Below, piece after piece: positions 8,176 to 16,200 of a DNA stretch of 64,000 nucleotides; positions within the stretch are counted from its first letter, which is position 1, and every line of letters begins with the position of its first letter. The translations under genes and the position numbers were made by a program. Origin of the DNA: Chloroflexota bacterium (GTDB taxonomy: Bacteria > Chloroflexota > Dehalococcoidia > Bin125); contig JAPPFB010000028.1 in NCBI GenBank assembly GCA_028875225.1, positions 18,792 to 82,791 of the forward strand. Direction: 5' to 3'. Below the pieces are notes generated by a model that saw only the letters and a program-made list of their open reading frames with translations, was not told the origin of the DNA and searched no databases.

Positions 8176-9131
8176 TGATACGGCGCATCATCGTTGTCGT
8201 AGCTGCTTCTGCGCTGATCCTCGCCGCCTGCTCGTCGAATTCCGATGTGCAGCAGACCGCGCAAGTGGCGGCGGAAGTAGCGACTCAGGGCAACGAACAG
8301 CAGCAGGAACAGGCGGCGACGTCGTACCAGGCCGGCGAGAGCGAGTCGACTGAGAAGGTCGCCGACGCCGAGCAAGCGGCTCGGGATGATAGTCAGGATC
8401 GCGAGACGGCGGAACGGCCTTCGAACGCGGCGGACCAGGCGGATCGTCCGGATTCTGCTGAGCAGACACAGTCGACGACCGGCGAGCAGCAGGCGACTGA
8501 ACAAGCGGTCGATACCGAAATCGATGAAGACCCCGGCCAACAGGCTGAGTTCGAACAGGAAGCGATGGTCGGTCAGATCATCGAGTCGGGCCACCGCGCC
8601 GGGCTGTTCGCCAATCGCAACATGGTCGGCGATCCTGACGCGCCGATCGTGATCACCGAGTATTCCGACTTCCTTTGAGGCAACTGTCGCAGATTCGCGG
8701 CTCAGGTTGAGCCGCGCGTGATTGACGAACTGGTCCGCACCGGTCTGGCGCGGTTCGAGTACCAGCACATTCTCAATCACGGTCCGCCATCGGTTGCCGC
8801 AGCGCTGGCCACCGAGTGCGGCGGCGATCAGGGCCGCTGGTGGGACTTCCACGACCACTACATGACGACAAACGACTTTAGCCGCGACGGTGCGATCGCC
8901 CTGGCCGCGTCGCTCTCGCTCGACGCCGAGGAATTCGCTCAGTGCCTCGACAACGAGGTTCACCTTGATCTAGTCGAAGGACAGCATCGAACGGCCGCTC
9001 AGGCGGGGATCAACCGGACACCGACCATCCGGATCAACGGCGAAGGCGGGGCGGTCAGCGACGCGCTGATCGAGCAGGTGCTTGAAATCGCGGCACAATT
9101 GGAGTCGCAAGCGGGCGAAGGTGAATCATGA
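8175..9131 (+). CDS. DsbA-like selenoprotein lipoprotein 3 (UGNC active site)
   Basis: A 318-residue lipoprotein with UGA 8676-8678 read as selenocysteine at residue 168. Lipobox LAAC gives Cys19. The linker is the longest of the four (about 125 residues), low-complexity and rich in Gln, Glu, Ala, Asp and Ser. The oxidoreductase domain starts VGDPDAPIVI, has DFL-U-GNC-RRF at the active site, TECGGDQG and QCLDNEVH in the helical part, and RTPTI at the cis-Pro loop. The start codon overlaps the previous stop by 1 nt and the stop overlaps the next start (ATGA), indicating translational coupling. The SECIS-like hairpin is at 8697-8715. Confidence 0.87.
8697..8715 (+). promoter_or_regulatory. SECIS-like hairpin of selenoprotein gene 3
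   Basis: GCGGCUC-AGGUU-GAGCCGC, identical to copy 1 in stem and loop and at the same 19-nt distance from its UGA, although the 18 nt between differ from copy 1. Confidence 0.75.
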
Positions 9132-9841
9132 ACCAACGACGAATCTGGGCAGGCCTGATCGCTTTTGCGGCTGTCGCGGCTGTCGCGACGCTTGTCGCGG
9201 CCTGCGGAGGCGGCGCCGAATCTGAGCCGGAACAGACTGCGGCGCAGGCAGCGGGGCAGACCGCGCAAGCGGAACAGGCGGCGGCGCAGGCGGAACAGGT
9301 CGAGTCAGCCGAACAAGACGCTCGAGTCCAGGTGGTTCGCGGTCGCGCCGCGCTCGGTGATCCGGCTGCGCCCGTGCTGATCCAGGAGTACTCGGACTTT
9401 CTCTGAGGCGGCTGCCGCCACTTTGCGACCCAGGTTGGGCCGCAGATCGAGAAGGAACTGATCGAGACCGGTCTGGCGCGGTTTGAGTACCGCCACATCA
9501 TCAATCACGGTGCAGCCTCCGAGATGGCCGCGTTGGCAACCGAGTGCGCCGGCGACCAGGACCACTGGTGGGAGTTCCATGACTACTACTTCGAGGGTCC
9601 GAGCCGCGACGCCTACACGCGCGACGGCGCGATTGCCGTCGCAGCAGAGTTTGGCCTCGATACCGACGAGTTCGCTCAGTGCGTCGACGACCGCGCGCAC
9701 CTCGACCGGATCTACGGGCAACACACCGACGCAGTCGCCAACGGGCTGTCCAGCACGCCCACGATCGTCGTCAACGGCGAGCGAGGCCCGACACGGGCCG
9801 ACGCGTTGATCGAGTTGGTCAAGGATCTGGCAGAGGGCTAG
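9128..9841 (+). CDS. DsbA-like selenoprotein lipoprotein 4 (UGGC active site)
   Basis: A 237-residue lipoprotein with UGA 9404-9406 read as selenocysteine at residue 93. Lipobox VAAC gives Cys26, followed by a short Ala/Gln/Glu-rich linker. The thioredoxin-fold domain begins LGDPAAPVLI, shows DFL-U-GGC-RHF at the active site, TECAGDQD and QCVDDRAH in the helical part, and STPTI at the cis-Pro loop. It overlaps gene 3 by 4 nt (ATGA) and ends with TAG, the only member of the array not terminated by UGA. The SECIS-like hairpin at 9425-9443 has a compensatory base-pair change relative to the other copies. Likely reaction: dithiol/disulfide or peroxide-type redox chemistry outside the membrane; the electron partner is not visible. 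Confidence 0.87.
9425..9443 (+). promoter_or_regulatory. SECIS-like hairpin of selenoprotein gene 4 (compensatory change)
   Basis: GCGACCC pairs with GGGCCGC around loop AGGUU, 19 nt after the UGA. Relative to copies 1-3, a U-A pair has become C-G on both arms, and one A-C mismatch has appeared. The paired change alters two amino acids, favouring selection on RNA structure. Confidence 0.7.
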
Positions 9842-10030
9842 ACGCAAACGTCGGCCCGACGCGCGCGACTGGTGACGCTCAATGCCATGCGTCGCAATTT
9901 CGCGCGTCGCGACCCTTGCTGGACGCCGCGACAATCCAGCGATTCCGTAATCACTCTGTACAGCAGTCCTCAGGGTGAAGGCCGGCGAGCGGTGGATTGT
10001 CCGAACGCCGCTTGATTTTGCGAACATGCA

Positions 10031-10078
10031 TTCTCATACTCAATCCATACGAAGCAGAACGAACATTCTGTATGAGAA
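10031..10078 (+). promoter_or_regulatory. Inverted repeat that can mask the portal-like gene's ribosome binding site
   Basis: TTCTCATAC (10031-10039) is the exact complement of GTATGAGAA (10070-10078). The right arm abuts and partly covers the AAGGAG ribosome binding site (10077-10082) of the next gene, so an mRNA hairpin could limit translation, or the arms could bind a dimeric repressor. The rest of 9842-10089 shows no gene. Confidence 0.4.
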
Positions 10079-10089
10079 GGAGTCTCTCC

Positions 10090-12135
10090 ATGCCTGTACT
10101 TGCCCATGAGCCGCCGTTGATCGAGCGCGAACCATCGCGACCGATCGCGGCCACGACGCTGTCTGAAGCGGACCTCAATCTGATGCTCGAGCAACTCGCC
10201 GGCGGTCTCTCCTCCGGGCAGCGGGCGAGAGGCGCGCTCAGTCGATTCTCGTCGCTGCACCAGAAGATCCGGCACCGAGAGGCTCACCTCTACAACTCCG
10301 ACGAGGTTGACCCGCGAATCGCCTCGCCGCATCGCGGCGCACAGCCATGGCAGACCGACCTGCTTCGCCGCACCTGGTCGCAACTGCGTCAACGCCTGAC
10401 CGAGCACCCGCTGCGCGTCCATGTCGAACCGCCCGACGACTCACCGTCGGCGCGTCAGGCGGCCGACAACCTGGAACATGTCCTGGAGCAAGGCTTGCGG
10501 CAGGCCGAGGAGCGTTCCCATCTCTCGCTGCAGGCCGACCTCGGCTATGGGCAAGTCTGCCTCTGTTTCGGCGTGCTGCACTGGCAACGGGCCGCCGACC
10601 GTGTGCCGCCGTTGCCGGCGCGGGAACAGCGTGGATCGCGCCCGGCGGACCCGGAAGAACGCCGTCGCTTTCGCCGAGCTCGGTCCGAGGATGGTCCCGC
10701 GCTGCCGTGGATCGAGACCGAGACAAGCCGCAGCGACCGCGATCGCCAGCGACAGGCCGCAGCCGGGTTCCCCTGGGACATCGAGGTGATCCGACCGGAT
10801 CAGTTCGCTTTCGTCGAGGACTACGGGTCGGGCAACGGACTCGGACTGGCGGTCGTGCTGCGCGAGGTTGGGCTGCAGGAATATCGCGATCGCTTGCGCG
10901 AGCAGGATGCCATCAAGCTGCGCATCAGCAGTATCGCCGGAGAACGCTCGCTGGCCATCTCTGGCGCTGATCATGTCAGCCGGGCAGAGGACCCTTCCAC
11001 CGCCGGTTGGGGCGAACGGGTCCGGATCGCCGCGGTCTGGACGCGCCGGGAGTACTACGAACTCGCTGCGCTGGACGGCGCGTCCGCACGCGACAGCCGA
11101 GGATCGGACGGCAGCCTGCGACACGAGTGGACGCTGATCAAGTCGCACGCGCATCCGTACGAGATGCCGCCGTTTGCCATCGCCGAGGCCGACACCAATG
11201 ACCATCCCGACATGTCTCGGCGCTGGGAGCCGACGCTGGAAGGCATCTACCGGGCCAAGCCGCGCTACGACTATGAACGCTCGCTGGGACGCTTCCTGGC
11301 CGAGCAGACGGCGATCCCGCTGTACTGGATCCAGAACGCCGACGGCTCCTGGCGCACCGATGAAGACGGCCACCGCCTCGAGTTGAGTCCCGACGCGGCC
11401 GCCGCGGAGGTGCTGCCGGCCGGCGCATCACTGCATCGCGTCGAGTCCCGAGTCGATCCCGCCTTCGTCGAGTTTCTGCGCATGTCGCACGACGAGTTGA
11501 TAGCGGCGGCGCCCGACTCGGGCTCGGTCGAACGCGGAGAGATTGGGCCGAACACGCAGCCGCACACGCTGAACCTCCTACTCGGCTCCCGCAATCTCCA
11601 GGTCCAGCAACTCAAGCGAGCGCAAACGAAAGCCGTGCGCGTCATGTTGCGCAACATGGCCCTGGTCATGGCCAAGCCGCTCGCCGACGGCGGGTTTGGC
11701 GCGCCGGTCTGGGTCTTCGCACCGGGCAAGAACGGCGCGTTGAAGCGTCGCGAGACGGTATGTGTGGAGCCGTCGATGATTCCCTCGCTGGACATCGACG
11801 TCTGGATCGATCCCTACTCGGCGGCTCAGCGGATCGCAGTCCAGGAGCATGGGCGGGCTCGCCTCAACGATCCGCTCGATCCGCTGGACCAGCGCGCCTA
11901 CCTCGAGCAATACATCGGCGAGGAGCACGCAGAGCAGGTGCTGTCGCGCCATCGGCAATGGCGCAAGGAGCAGGCTCGGTTTGAGCGTGAACTGCGCGGC
12001 GCTCGCGGCGACGCCGTCCCGGAGACTGAATCGTCGGGCCGCGCCGATGTTCCCGCGTCAAGCCGGCTGCAGGGCCACCTCACCCCGCTCGGGAGACTGA
12101 CCGCTGTTGACGATGACCGCACCCCGAATCCATAG
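10090..12135 (+). CDS. Phage portal-like protein
   Basis: A 681-residue soluble protein. Its layout resembles phage portal proteins: an N-terminal segment with paired Trp/Arg helices (PWQTDLLRRTW), a central part in which residues are arranged around a Pro-Asp-Gln-Phe 'RPDQFAFVED' strand, a segment with EGIYRAKPRYDYERSLG, and a C-terminal helical tail rich in Gln and Arg. Portals form the dodecameric DNA channel of the capsid; this assignment is from overall feel, not a diagnostic motif. The start at ATG 10090 follows AAGGAG with 7-nt spacing. No terminase or capsid gene adjoins it, so it is an isolated remnant or misassigned. Confidence 0.45.
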   Translation: MPVLAHEPPLIEREPSRPIAATTLSEADLNLMLEQLAGGLSSGQRARGALSRFSSLHQKIRHREAHLYNSDEVDPRIASPHRGAQPWQTDLLRRTWSQLRQRLTEHPLRVHVEPPDDSPSARQAADNLEHVLEQGLRQAEERSHLSLQADLGYGQVCLCFGVLHWQRAADRVPPLPAREQRGSRPADPEERRRFRRARSEDGPALPWIETETSRSDRDRQRQAAAGFPWDIEVIRPDQFAFVEDYGSGNGLGLAVVLREVGLQEYRDRLREQDAIKLRISSIAGERSLAISGADHVSRAEDPSTAGWGERVRIAAVWTRREYYELAALDGASARDSRGSDGSLRHEWTLIKSHAHPYEMPPFAIAEADTNDHPDMSRRWEPTLEGIYRAKPRYDYERSLGRFLAEQTAIPLYWIQNADGSWRTDEDGHRLELSPDAAAAEVLPAGASLHRVESRVDPAFVEFLRMSHDELIAAAPDSGSVERGEIGPNTQPHTLNLLLGSRNLQVQQLKRAQTKAVRVMLRNMALVMAKPLADGGFGAPVWVFAPGKNGALKRRETVCVEPSMIPSLDIDVWIDPYSAAQRIAVQEHGRARLNDPLDPLDQRAYLEQYIGEEHAEQVLSRHRQWRKEQARFERELRGARGDAVPETESSGRADVPASSRLQGHLTPLGRLTAVDDDRTPNP

Positions 12136-12168
12136 GTCGGACCACACCGCCTCAAGCAGGAGAGATCA

Positions 12169-12339
12169 ATGGCTCGCGAGCACGAAATTCGCTGTACCAA
12201 CCAGGACTGTCCCAGTCGCAAACACCGAGAGCGCGGAGCGCTCGCCTGCCGGGTCGAGGAGCATGCCGATCATGTCACGGTGGTCTGGAAGTGCCGCCGC
12301 TGCAAGCGAGGTCAGCGGACGCCGTTGCCGAAGTGGTGA
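12169..12339 (+). CDS. Small zinc-ribbon protein, Com-like
   Basis: A 56-residue protein (MAREHEIRC...) with CTNQDC near the N-terminus (Cys9, Cys14), a lone Cys27, and a CRRC knuckle (Cys42, Cys45), giving a zinc-ribbon-like arrangement. AGGAGA precedes the ATG. It sits just after the portal-like gene on the same strand and ends 6 nt from the convergent recF stop. Similar small two-knuckle proteins include the phage Mu Com translational regulator; binding to nucleic acid is plausible but not shown. Confidence 0.6.
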   Translation: MAREHEIRCTNQDCPSRKHRERGALACRVEEHADHVTVVWKCRRCKRGQRTPLPKW

Positions 12340-12345
12340 GCCTGG

Positions 12346-13482
12346 CTACATGTTCGGCCGCATACCGCCCTCGACGATGTCATACGACGCAGCCAGTTCG
12401 GTCGGCGAGAAGGGGACGCCCAGCGGCTCGGCAGTCGTCAGCACCACCTGTTCAACCTCCGTGACCGCCTCGGCCGTCCTGACGCGTCGCGCCGGATCGA
12501 GCTCGCTGAACACATCGTCGAGCAAGAGGATCGGGGAGTCAGCGGAGTGATCGGAGAGGAAGTCGGCCTCGGCCAGACGCATGCTGAGCGCGGCCACTCG
12601 CTGCTGGGCGCGCGATGCGAAGTTCGCCGCCGGTCGGCCATCGAGATCGATCAGCAACTCGTCGCGATGCGGCCCGACCGAGGTCGTGCCCCGCGCCAGG
12701 TCGCGCCGGCGTGACTCCCGCAGCGTCTGGGCGTCGCCCGGCGCGTACGTCAGCGTCAGCACTTCCGCCTCGTCGTCCGGCGAGCGCAGGGCCAGGTGCC
12801 GCTGGGCCGCGAACTCCGCGAGCGATGCGGCTGCCTCGGTCCGAGCTTCCCAGATCGGAGTGGCCGATGCGTGGAGCAACTCGTCCCATTGCTGCAGTTC
12901 CGTCTCGGCGGCCTGGCCGTCGGCGATGCGTTTGAGCAGCGCATTGCGCTGGGCCAACGCGCGTTGATAGCGACTCAGGTTGGCCGCATGCGAGCGCTGA
13001 ATCTGCCCGACCGCGACATCGAGGTACCGCCGTCGTACTGCCGACGAACCGGTCAACATGTCCAAGTCGAGCGTTGTGAACTGCACGGCGCGAATCGCAC
13101 CCAGCGCGTCGGATGCACGCCGGGCGACGCCGTTGACTCTGATCCGCTTGCTGGTCAGCGGCGCACCCGAGCGTTGACGCGCCGCTCCGGCATTGGCGCC
13201 GGAGCGAGCGCTCAGCGCGATATCCACCTCCACCGACTCAAGATTGATGAGAGCCGACGCCGCAACTCGCATGACCTGGGGCGAATCCGCATTCCAGCGG
13301 ATCAACTCGCCTTCGGTCTGCGCCCGCGTCGAACGCAGCGAGGCGAGCATGTACATGGCCTCGATCAGGTTGGATTTGCCGGCCGCGTTGGGACCGCTGA
13401 CCAGCGTGATCCCGGGCCCCAGATCGAATGTCAGATCAGTCCAGGAACGAAAATTGGAGAGTTGCAGTCGGGTCAGGTGCAC
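12346..13482 (-). CDS. recF: DNA replication and repair protein RecF
   Basis: A 378-residue SMC-like ATPase that helps load RecA at single-strand gaps. Walker A is GPNAAGKSN near residues 30-38, the ABC-type signature and Walker B region near the C-terminus reads PILLLDDVFSELD, and the N-terminal HLTRLQLSNFRSW strand is typical. I chose GTG 13482 because it matches the family N-terminus and lies 7 nt after a TACACT box; an upstream ATG at 13515 would add 11 residues without a ribosome binding site. It stands alone here, not in the common dnaA-dnaN-recF-gyrB arrangement. Confidence 0.9.
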   Translation of the reverse strand: MHLTRLQLSNFRSWTDLTFDLGPGITLVSGPNAAGKSNLIEAMYMLASLRSTRAQTEGELIRWNADSPQVMRVAASALINLESVEVDIALSARSGANAGAARQRSGAPLTSKRIRVNGVARRASDALGAIRAVQFTTLDLDMLTGSSAVRRRYLDVAVGQIQRSHAANLSRYQRALAQRNALLKRIADGQAAETELQQWDELLHASATPIWEARTEAAASLAEFAAQRHLALRSPDDEAEVLTLTYAPGDAQTLRESRRRDLARGTTSVGPHRDELLIDLDGRPAANFASRAQQRVAALSMRLAEADFLSDHSADSPILLLDDVFSELDPARRVRTAEAVTEVEQVVLTTAEPLGVPFSPTELAASYDIVEGGMRPNM

Positions 13483-13489
13483 TCGTTGG

Positions 13490-13495
13490 AGTGTA
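13490..13495 (-). promoter_or_regulatory. Leaderless -10 box of recF
   Basis: TACACT on the minus strand ends 7 nt before GTG 13482. It supports the GTG rather than an upstream ATG as the start. Confidence 0.45.
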
Positions 13496-13731
13496 TGCGC
13501 CTCCTGACCCCCCATAGACGGACGCTGCGATGAGTGCTGCCATCGAGCCGAATGGCGCGACACGCCGGAGCGGGACTGCCGGCTCGGAGCTTCGCCAACG
13601 ACACGACGCAACCGTACGACAACTCAAGGTGCGTAGATACCAGTCAACGAAGAGGCTGCGTGGCGCCGGACTGTCATGTACCATGCTCCAAACGCGCACG
13701 CGGTAGTCCCGCCAGCACCTGGAGTGTTTCG

Positions 13732-14778
13732 ATGGCCACCATTCAGCACGATGTCCCCGGAATCAATCTTGACTGGCTCAATGTTGATACCGACCAGGGG
13801 ATGGAGATCGAGACTGGCCGCAAGGGCCTCACGCTCGAGACCATCAACCAGATGACCTACGGAGTCGACGACCGCGATGAAGCGCGGCAGCGTCAGTGGG
13901 CGCCGCGCGGCGCCACCGCCGACCCTCGCTCGCCCTCGAACAGCGTTCAGCACACGAACAAGGCCGATGTCTGGACCGAGTCGGCGATGCTCCTCTACGA
14001 GGAAGCGCTGCAGCGGCAGTGGTCATCCGCCCGCGACATTCCCTGGGACACCATCGACGACCTGCCTCCCGACCTCGAGCGCGCCATGTGCACGCTGTGC
14101 ACCTTCCTGACGCAGGTCGAATTCATCGCCGGCGACGTTCCGGGACGCTTCCTCGAGCAGATTCACCCTGAGTTCTTCGAGTCGCAGCTGTTCCTCGGCA
14201 CACAGCTGATGGACGAGGCGCGGCACCTGGACGTGTTCCGCAAGCGCACGCTGATCAACGGCGGCGGCATGTCGGGCGCTGGAATTGGCGCCGTCCAACT
14301 GCTCAGCTCCGACGACTTCACCGAGATGACTGCGCTGCTCCACCTGGTCGGCGAGGGCTTCGTGCAGACGCTCTTCCGCATGGGCGAGCTGATCGCGCAA
14401 AACGAGGCCGAGAAGCGCATCTTCCGCCTGTCCGCCCAGGACGAATCACGCCACCTCGCCTTTGGCGTGACGCACCTCAAGTACACCGTCGAGACCGAGC
14501 CCTGGCGCAAGGAAGAACTGCACCACATCCTCGACATGCAGGAAGCGCTCTTGACCCAGTCGCAGCAGACCTCACTGACCACGAACCCGTTGACCGGTGA
14601 AGCGCTGGCCATCCTGTCCGGCGGCGGCATTGAGCACCTCGACGAGGGCTACAACATGGTCATGCTGATGCGCAAGAAGCAGTTCATCGAGTACGCGCAC
14701 CGGCTGGAAGTGATTGGCCTCGACCGCACCGACCGATTCGGTCCGGAGGTACGCGAACTCGTGGCGGAGAACAACTAG
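13732..14778 (+). CDS. Ferritin-like diiron protein (catalytically complete paralogue)
   Basis: A 348-residue helical protein of the ferritin-like/ribonucleotide-reductase-R2-like superfamily. All canonical diiron ligands can be placed: Glu in helix 1 (LLYEEA, ~90), ExxH in helix 2 (DEARH, Glu162/His165), Glu in helix 3 (GEGFV, ~208) and ExxH in helix 4 (DESRH, Glu238/His241). Such proteins activate O2 for hydroxylation, N-oxidation or radical generation; the substrate here is unknown. GGAG lies 7 nt before the ATG. It is followed by a related gene lacking ligands, probably in one operon. Confidence 0.8.
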   Translation: MATIQHDVPGINLDWLNVDTDQGMEIETGRKGLTLETINQMTYGVDDRDEARQRQWAPRGATADPRSPSNSVQHTNKADVWTESAMLLYEEALQRQWSSARDIPWDTIDDLPPDLERAMCTLCTFLTQVEFIAGDVPGRFLEQIHPEFFESQLFLGTQLMDEARHLDVFRKRTLINGGGMSGAGIGAVQLLSSDDFTEMTALLHLVGEGFVQTLFRMGELIAQNEAEKRIFRLSAQDESRHLAFGVTHLKYTVETEPWRKEELHHILDMQEALLTQSQQTSLTTNPLTGEALAILSGGGIEHLDEGYNMVMLMRKKQFIEYAHRLEVIGLDRTDRFGPEVRELVAENN

Positions 14779-14829
14779 TTCATTCCAGGGATGGCCTGAT
14801 TATGGCCTGATCATGGCTTGAGCGTGTAC

Positions 14830-14850
14830 GGGCGCCCCTTGTGGGCGCCC
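14830..14850 (+). terminator. Strong hairpin between the two diiron-type genes
   Basis: GGGCGCCC (14830-14837) and GGGCGCCC (14843-14850) form a perfect 8-bp stem around CTTGT. No T-run follows, so it may be an mRNA-stabilising or attenuating hairpin rather than a full terminator. Just upstream, an 11-bp unit beginning TGGCCTGAT is repeated about three times (14794-14821). Confidence 0.4.
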
Positions 14851-14935
14851 TGCGCGTGTCGGTTGCGGAGACTGAGGCCCGGCCCTGGCGCTGACTTGCG
14901 GCGCCAAAGCAAGGAACAGACGGAAGAGTTGGACT

Positions 14936-16174
14936 ATGGAACTGTCGACGACGACCAGAGTGCGCGCCAAGAATGCGGGCTGGTCTGAGGAACTGATCGA
15001 GCGGATCGAGGGATCCGCCGCCACGGACACGCAGGTCGAGAACCTCGCCCGTGGTGAGTTGAGCGAAGAGAAGATCAGCGGCTGGCTCGACTTCCTCGAG
15101 AACCATCCCGACAACCCCTTCGGCAAGGCGCCGTTCAACATCTTCAACTCCCCCGCCGAGACCGGCCTCAAGGCGACTCCGGGTCCGGACGGCTTGCGCC
15201 TGCGCGACATCAACATCGGCAGCTACGGCGTCGTGCCCGACACCTGGCATCTGCCCAACGACGCGCCCCGCGGGACCGAGTCAACCGGAATGATCATGGC
15301 GGCCGGTTACTCGATCTTCGACAAGGCGGAAGTCTGGTCGGAGAATGCGGTCGACCTCTATGAGGACGCAATCAAGGATCGCTGGATTCCGGCGACCGAG
15401 CTCGACTGGGAGAACGGTCTGGAAGAACTGCCCGAAGAACTTGAGCGATCAATCGGCCAGATCTGCACGGTCTATTCGAACAATGGACTGGTTGAGCAGA
15501 AGATCATTGGCCGCTGGTTGGAAGAGATCTCCTATGGCTTCCATGAAGTCAAGCTGTTCCTCGCCACCCAGGCATTCGACGCCGGCCGCAAGGTTGAGGT
15601 GTTGCGCAAGCGGGCCCTGATCAACGGCGGCGGACTGGGGCAGGCGCCCCTGGGACAGATCTACCGCGGTTGGTACCAGGGACTGACCTTCACCGACATG
15701 ATGATCGCGCTGAATGTCGTCTACAAGAGCTACGAGGTCGCGCTGTTCGAGTCGGCGTCGGAGTGGGCGCAGACCGAAGTCGAACGCGACATCTTCGCCA
15801 AAATCGCGACCGACTCACGCCGTCACCTCGACTACGGACTCGGCCATCTGGAGTGGTACACCCGCTACAAGCCCGAGGCCGATCGTCGGCTGACGATCCA
15901 GTTCCTGCGCGCCGAGGCTTCAATGGTGCAGGAGATGCGTCTGTCGACAACGGAGCGCGAGGCGCTCATCGTTCTCCTGGCCGGCGGAGTGGAAAATCTA
16001 CAGGCCGGCGTCGACAAGCTCAAGACCCTGCGTCAGCGGCAGCTGGACCTGTACGCCGAAGGTCTGGCGTCGATCAACTTCGATCGACCCACGGTGCATC
16101 CGGGGCTGGTCGGCCAGGTCAAGGATCCGCTGGAGGGCGGCATCGTCGCCGTCCGCGCCGTGGCCCAGAACTAG
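14936..16174 (+). CDS. Degenerate ferritin-like paralogue, putative non-catalytic partner
   Basis: A 412-residue relative of the preceding diiron protein, sharing the signature RKRxLINGGG and the helix layout but with an extra ~75-residue N-terminal extension. Metal ligands are largely lost: helix 2 reads DAGRK (Ala216 and Lys219 where Glu and His should be), and helix 4 reads DSRRH (Ser294 for Glu, His297 kept). Helix 1 Glu is retained (LYEDA). A pseudo-enzyme subunit paired with the active copy is the simplest reading. GGAAGAG lies 7 nt before the ATG. Confidence 0.7.
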   Translation: MELSTTTRVRAKNAGWSEELIERIEGSAATDTQVENLARGELSEEKISGWLDFLENHPDNPFGKAPFNIFNSPAETGLKATPGPDGLRLRDINIGSYGVVPDTWHLPNDAPRGTESTGMIMAAGYSIFDKAEVWSENAVDLYEDAIKDRWIPATELDWENGLEELPEELERSIGQICTVYSNNGLVEQKIIGRWLEEISYGFHEVKLFLATQAFDAGRKVEVLRKRALINGGGLGQAPLGQIYRGWYQGLTFTDMMIALNVVYKSYEVALFESASEWAQTEVERDIFAKIATDSRRHLDYGLGHLEWYTRYKPEADRRLTIQFLRAEASMVQEMRLSTTEREALIVLLAGGVENLQAGVDKLKTLRQRQLDLYAEGLASINFDRPTVHPGLVGQVKDPLEGGIVAVRAVAQN

Positions 16175-16200
16175 GCCCAGAACTGCGCCCGGAACTGCGC

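Noticed and set aside
6578..9841. Four pairs of broken genes (pseudogenes) at the TGA codons
   Set aside because: All four breaks are single in-frame TGA codons at the same active-site column, frames continue intact, lipoboxes and later motifs are conserved, and a hairpin follows at a fixed distance. Independent decay would not do this.
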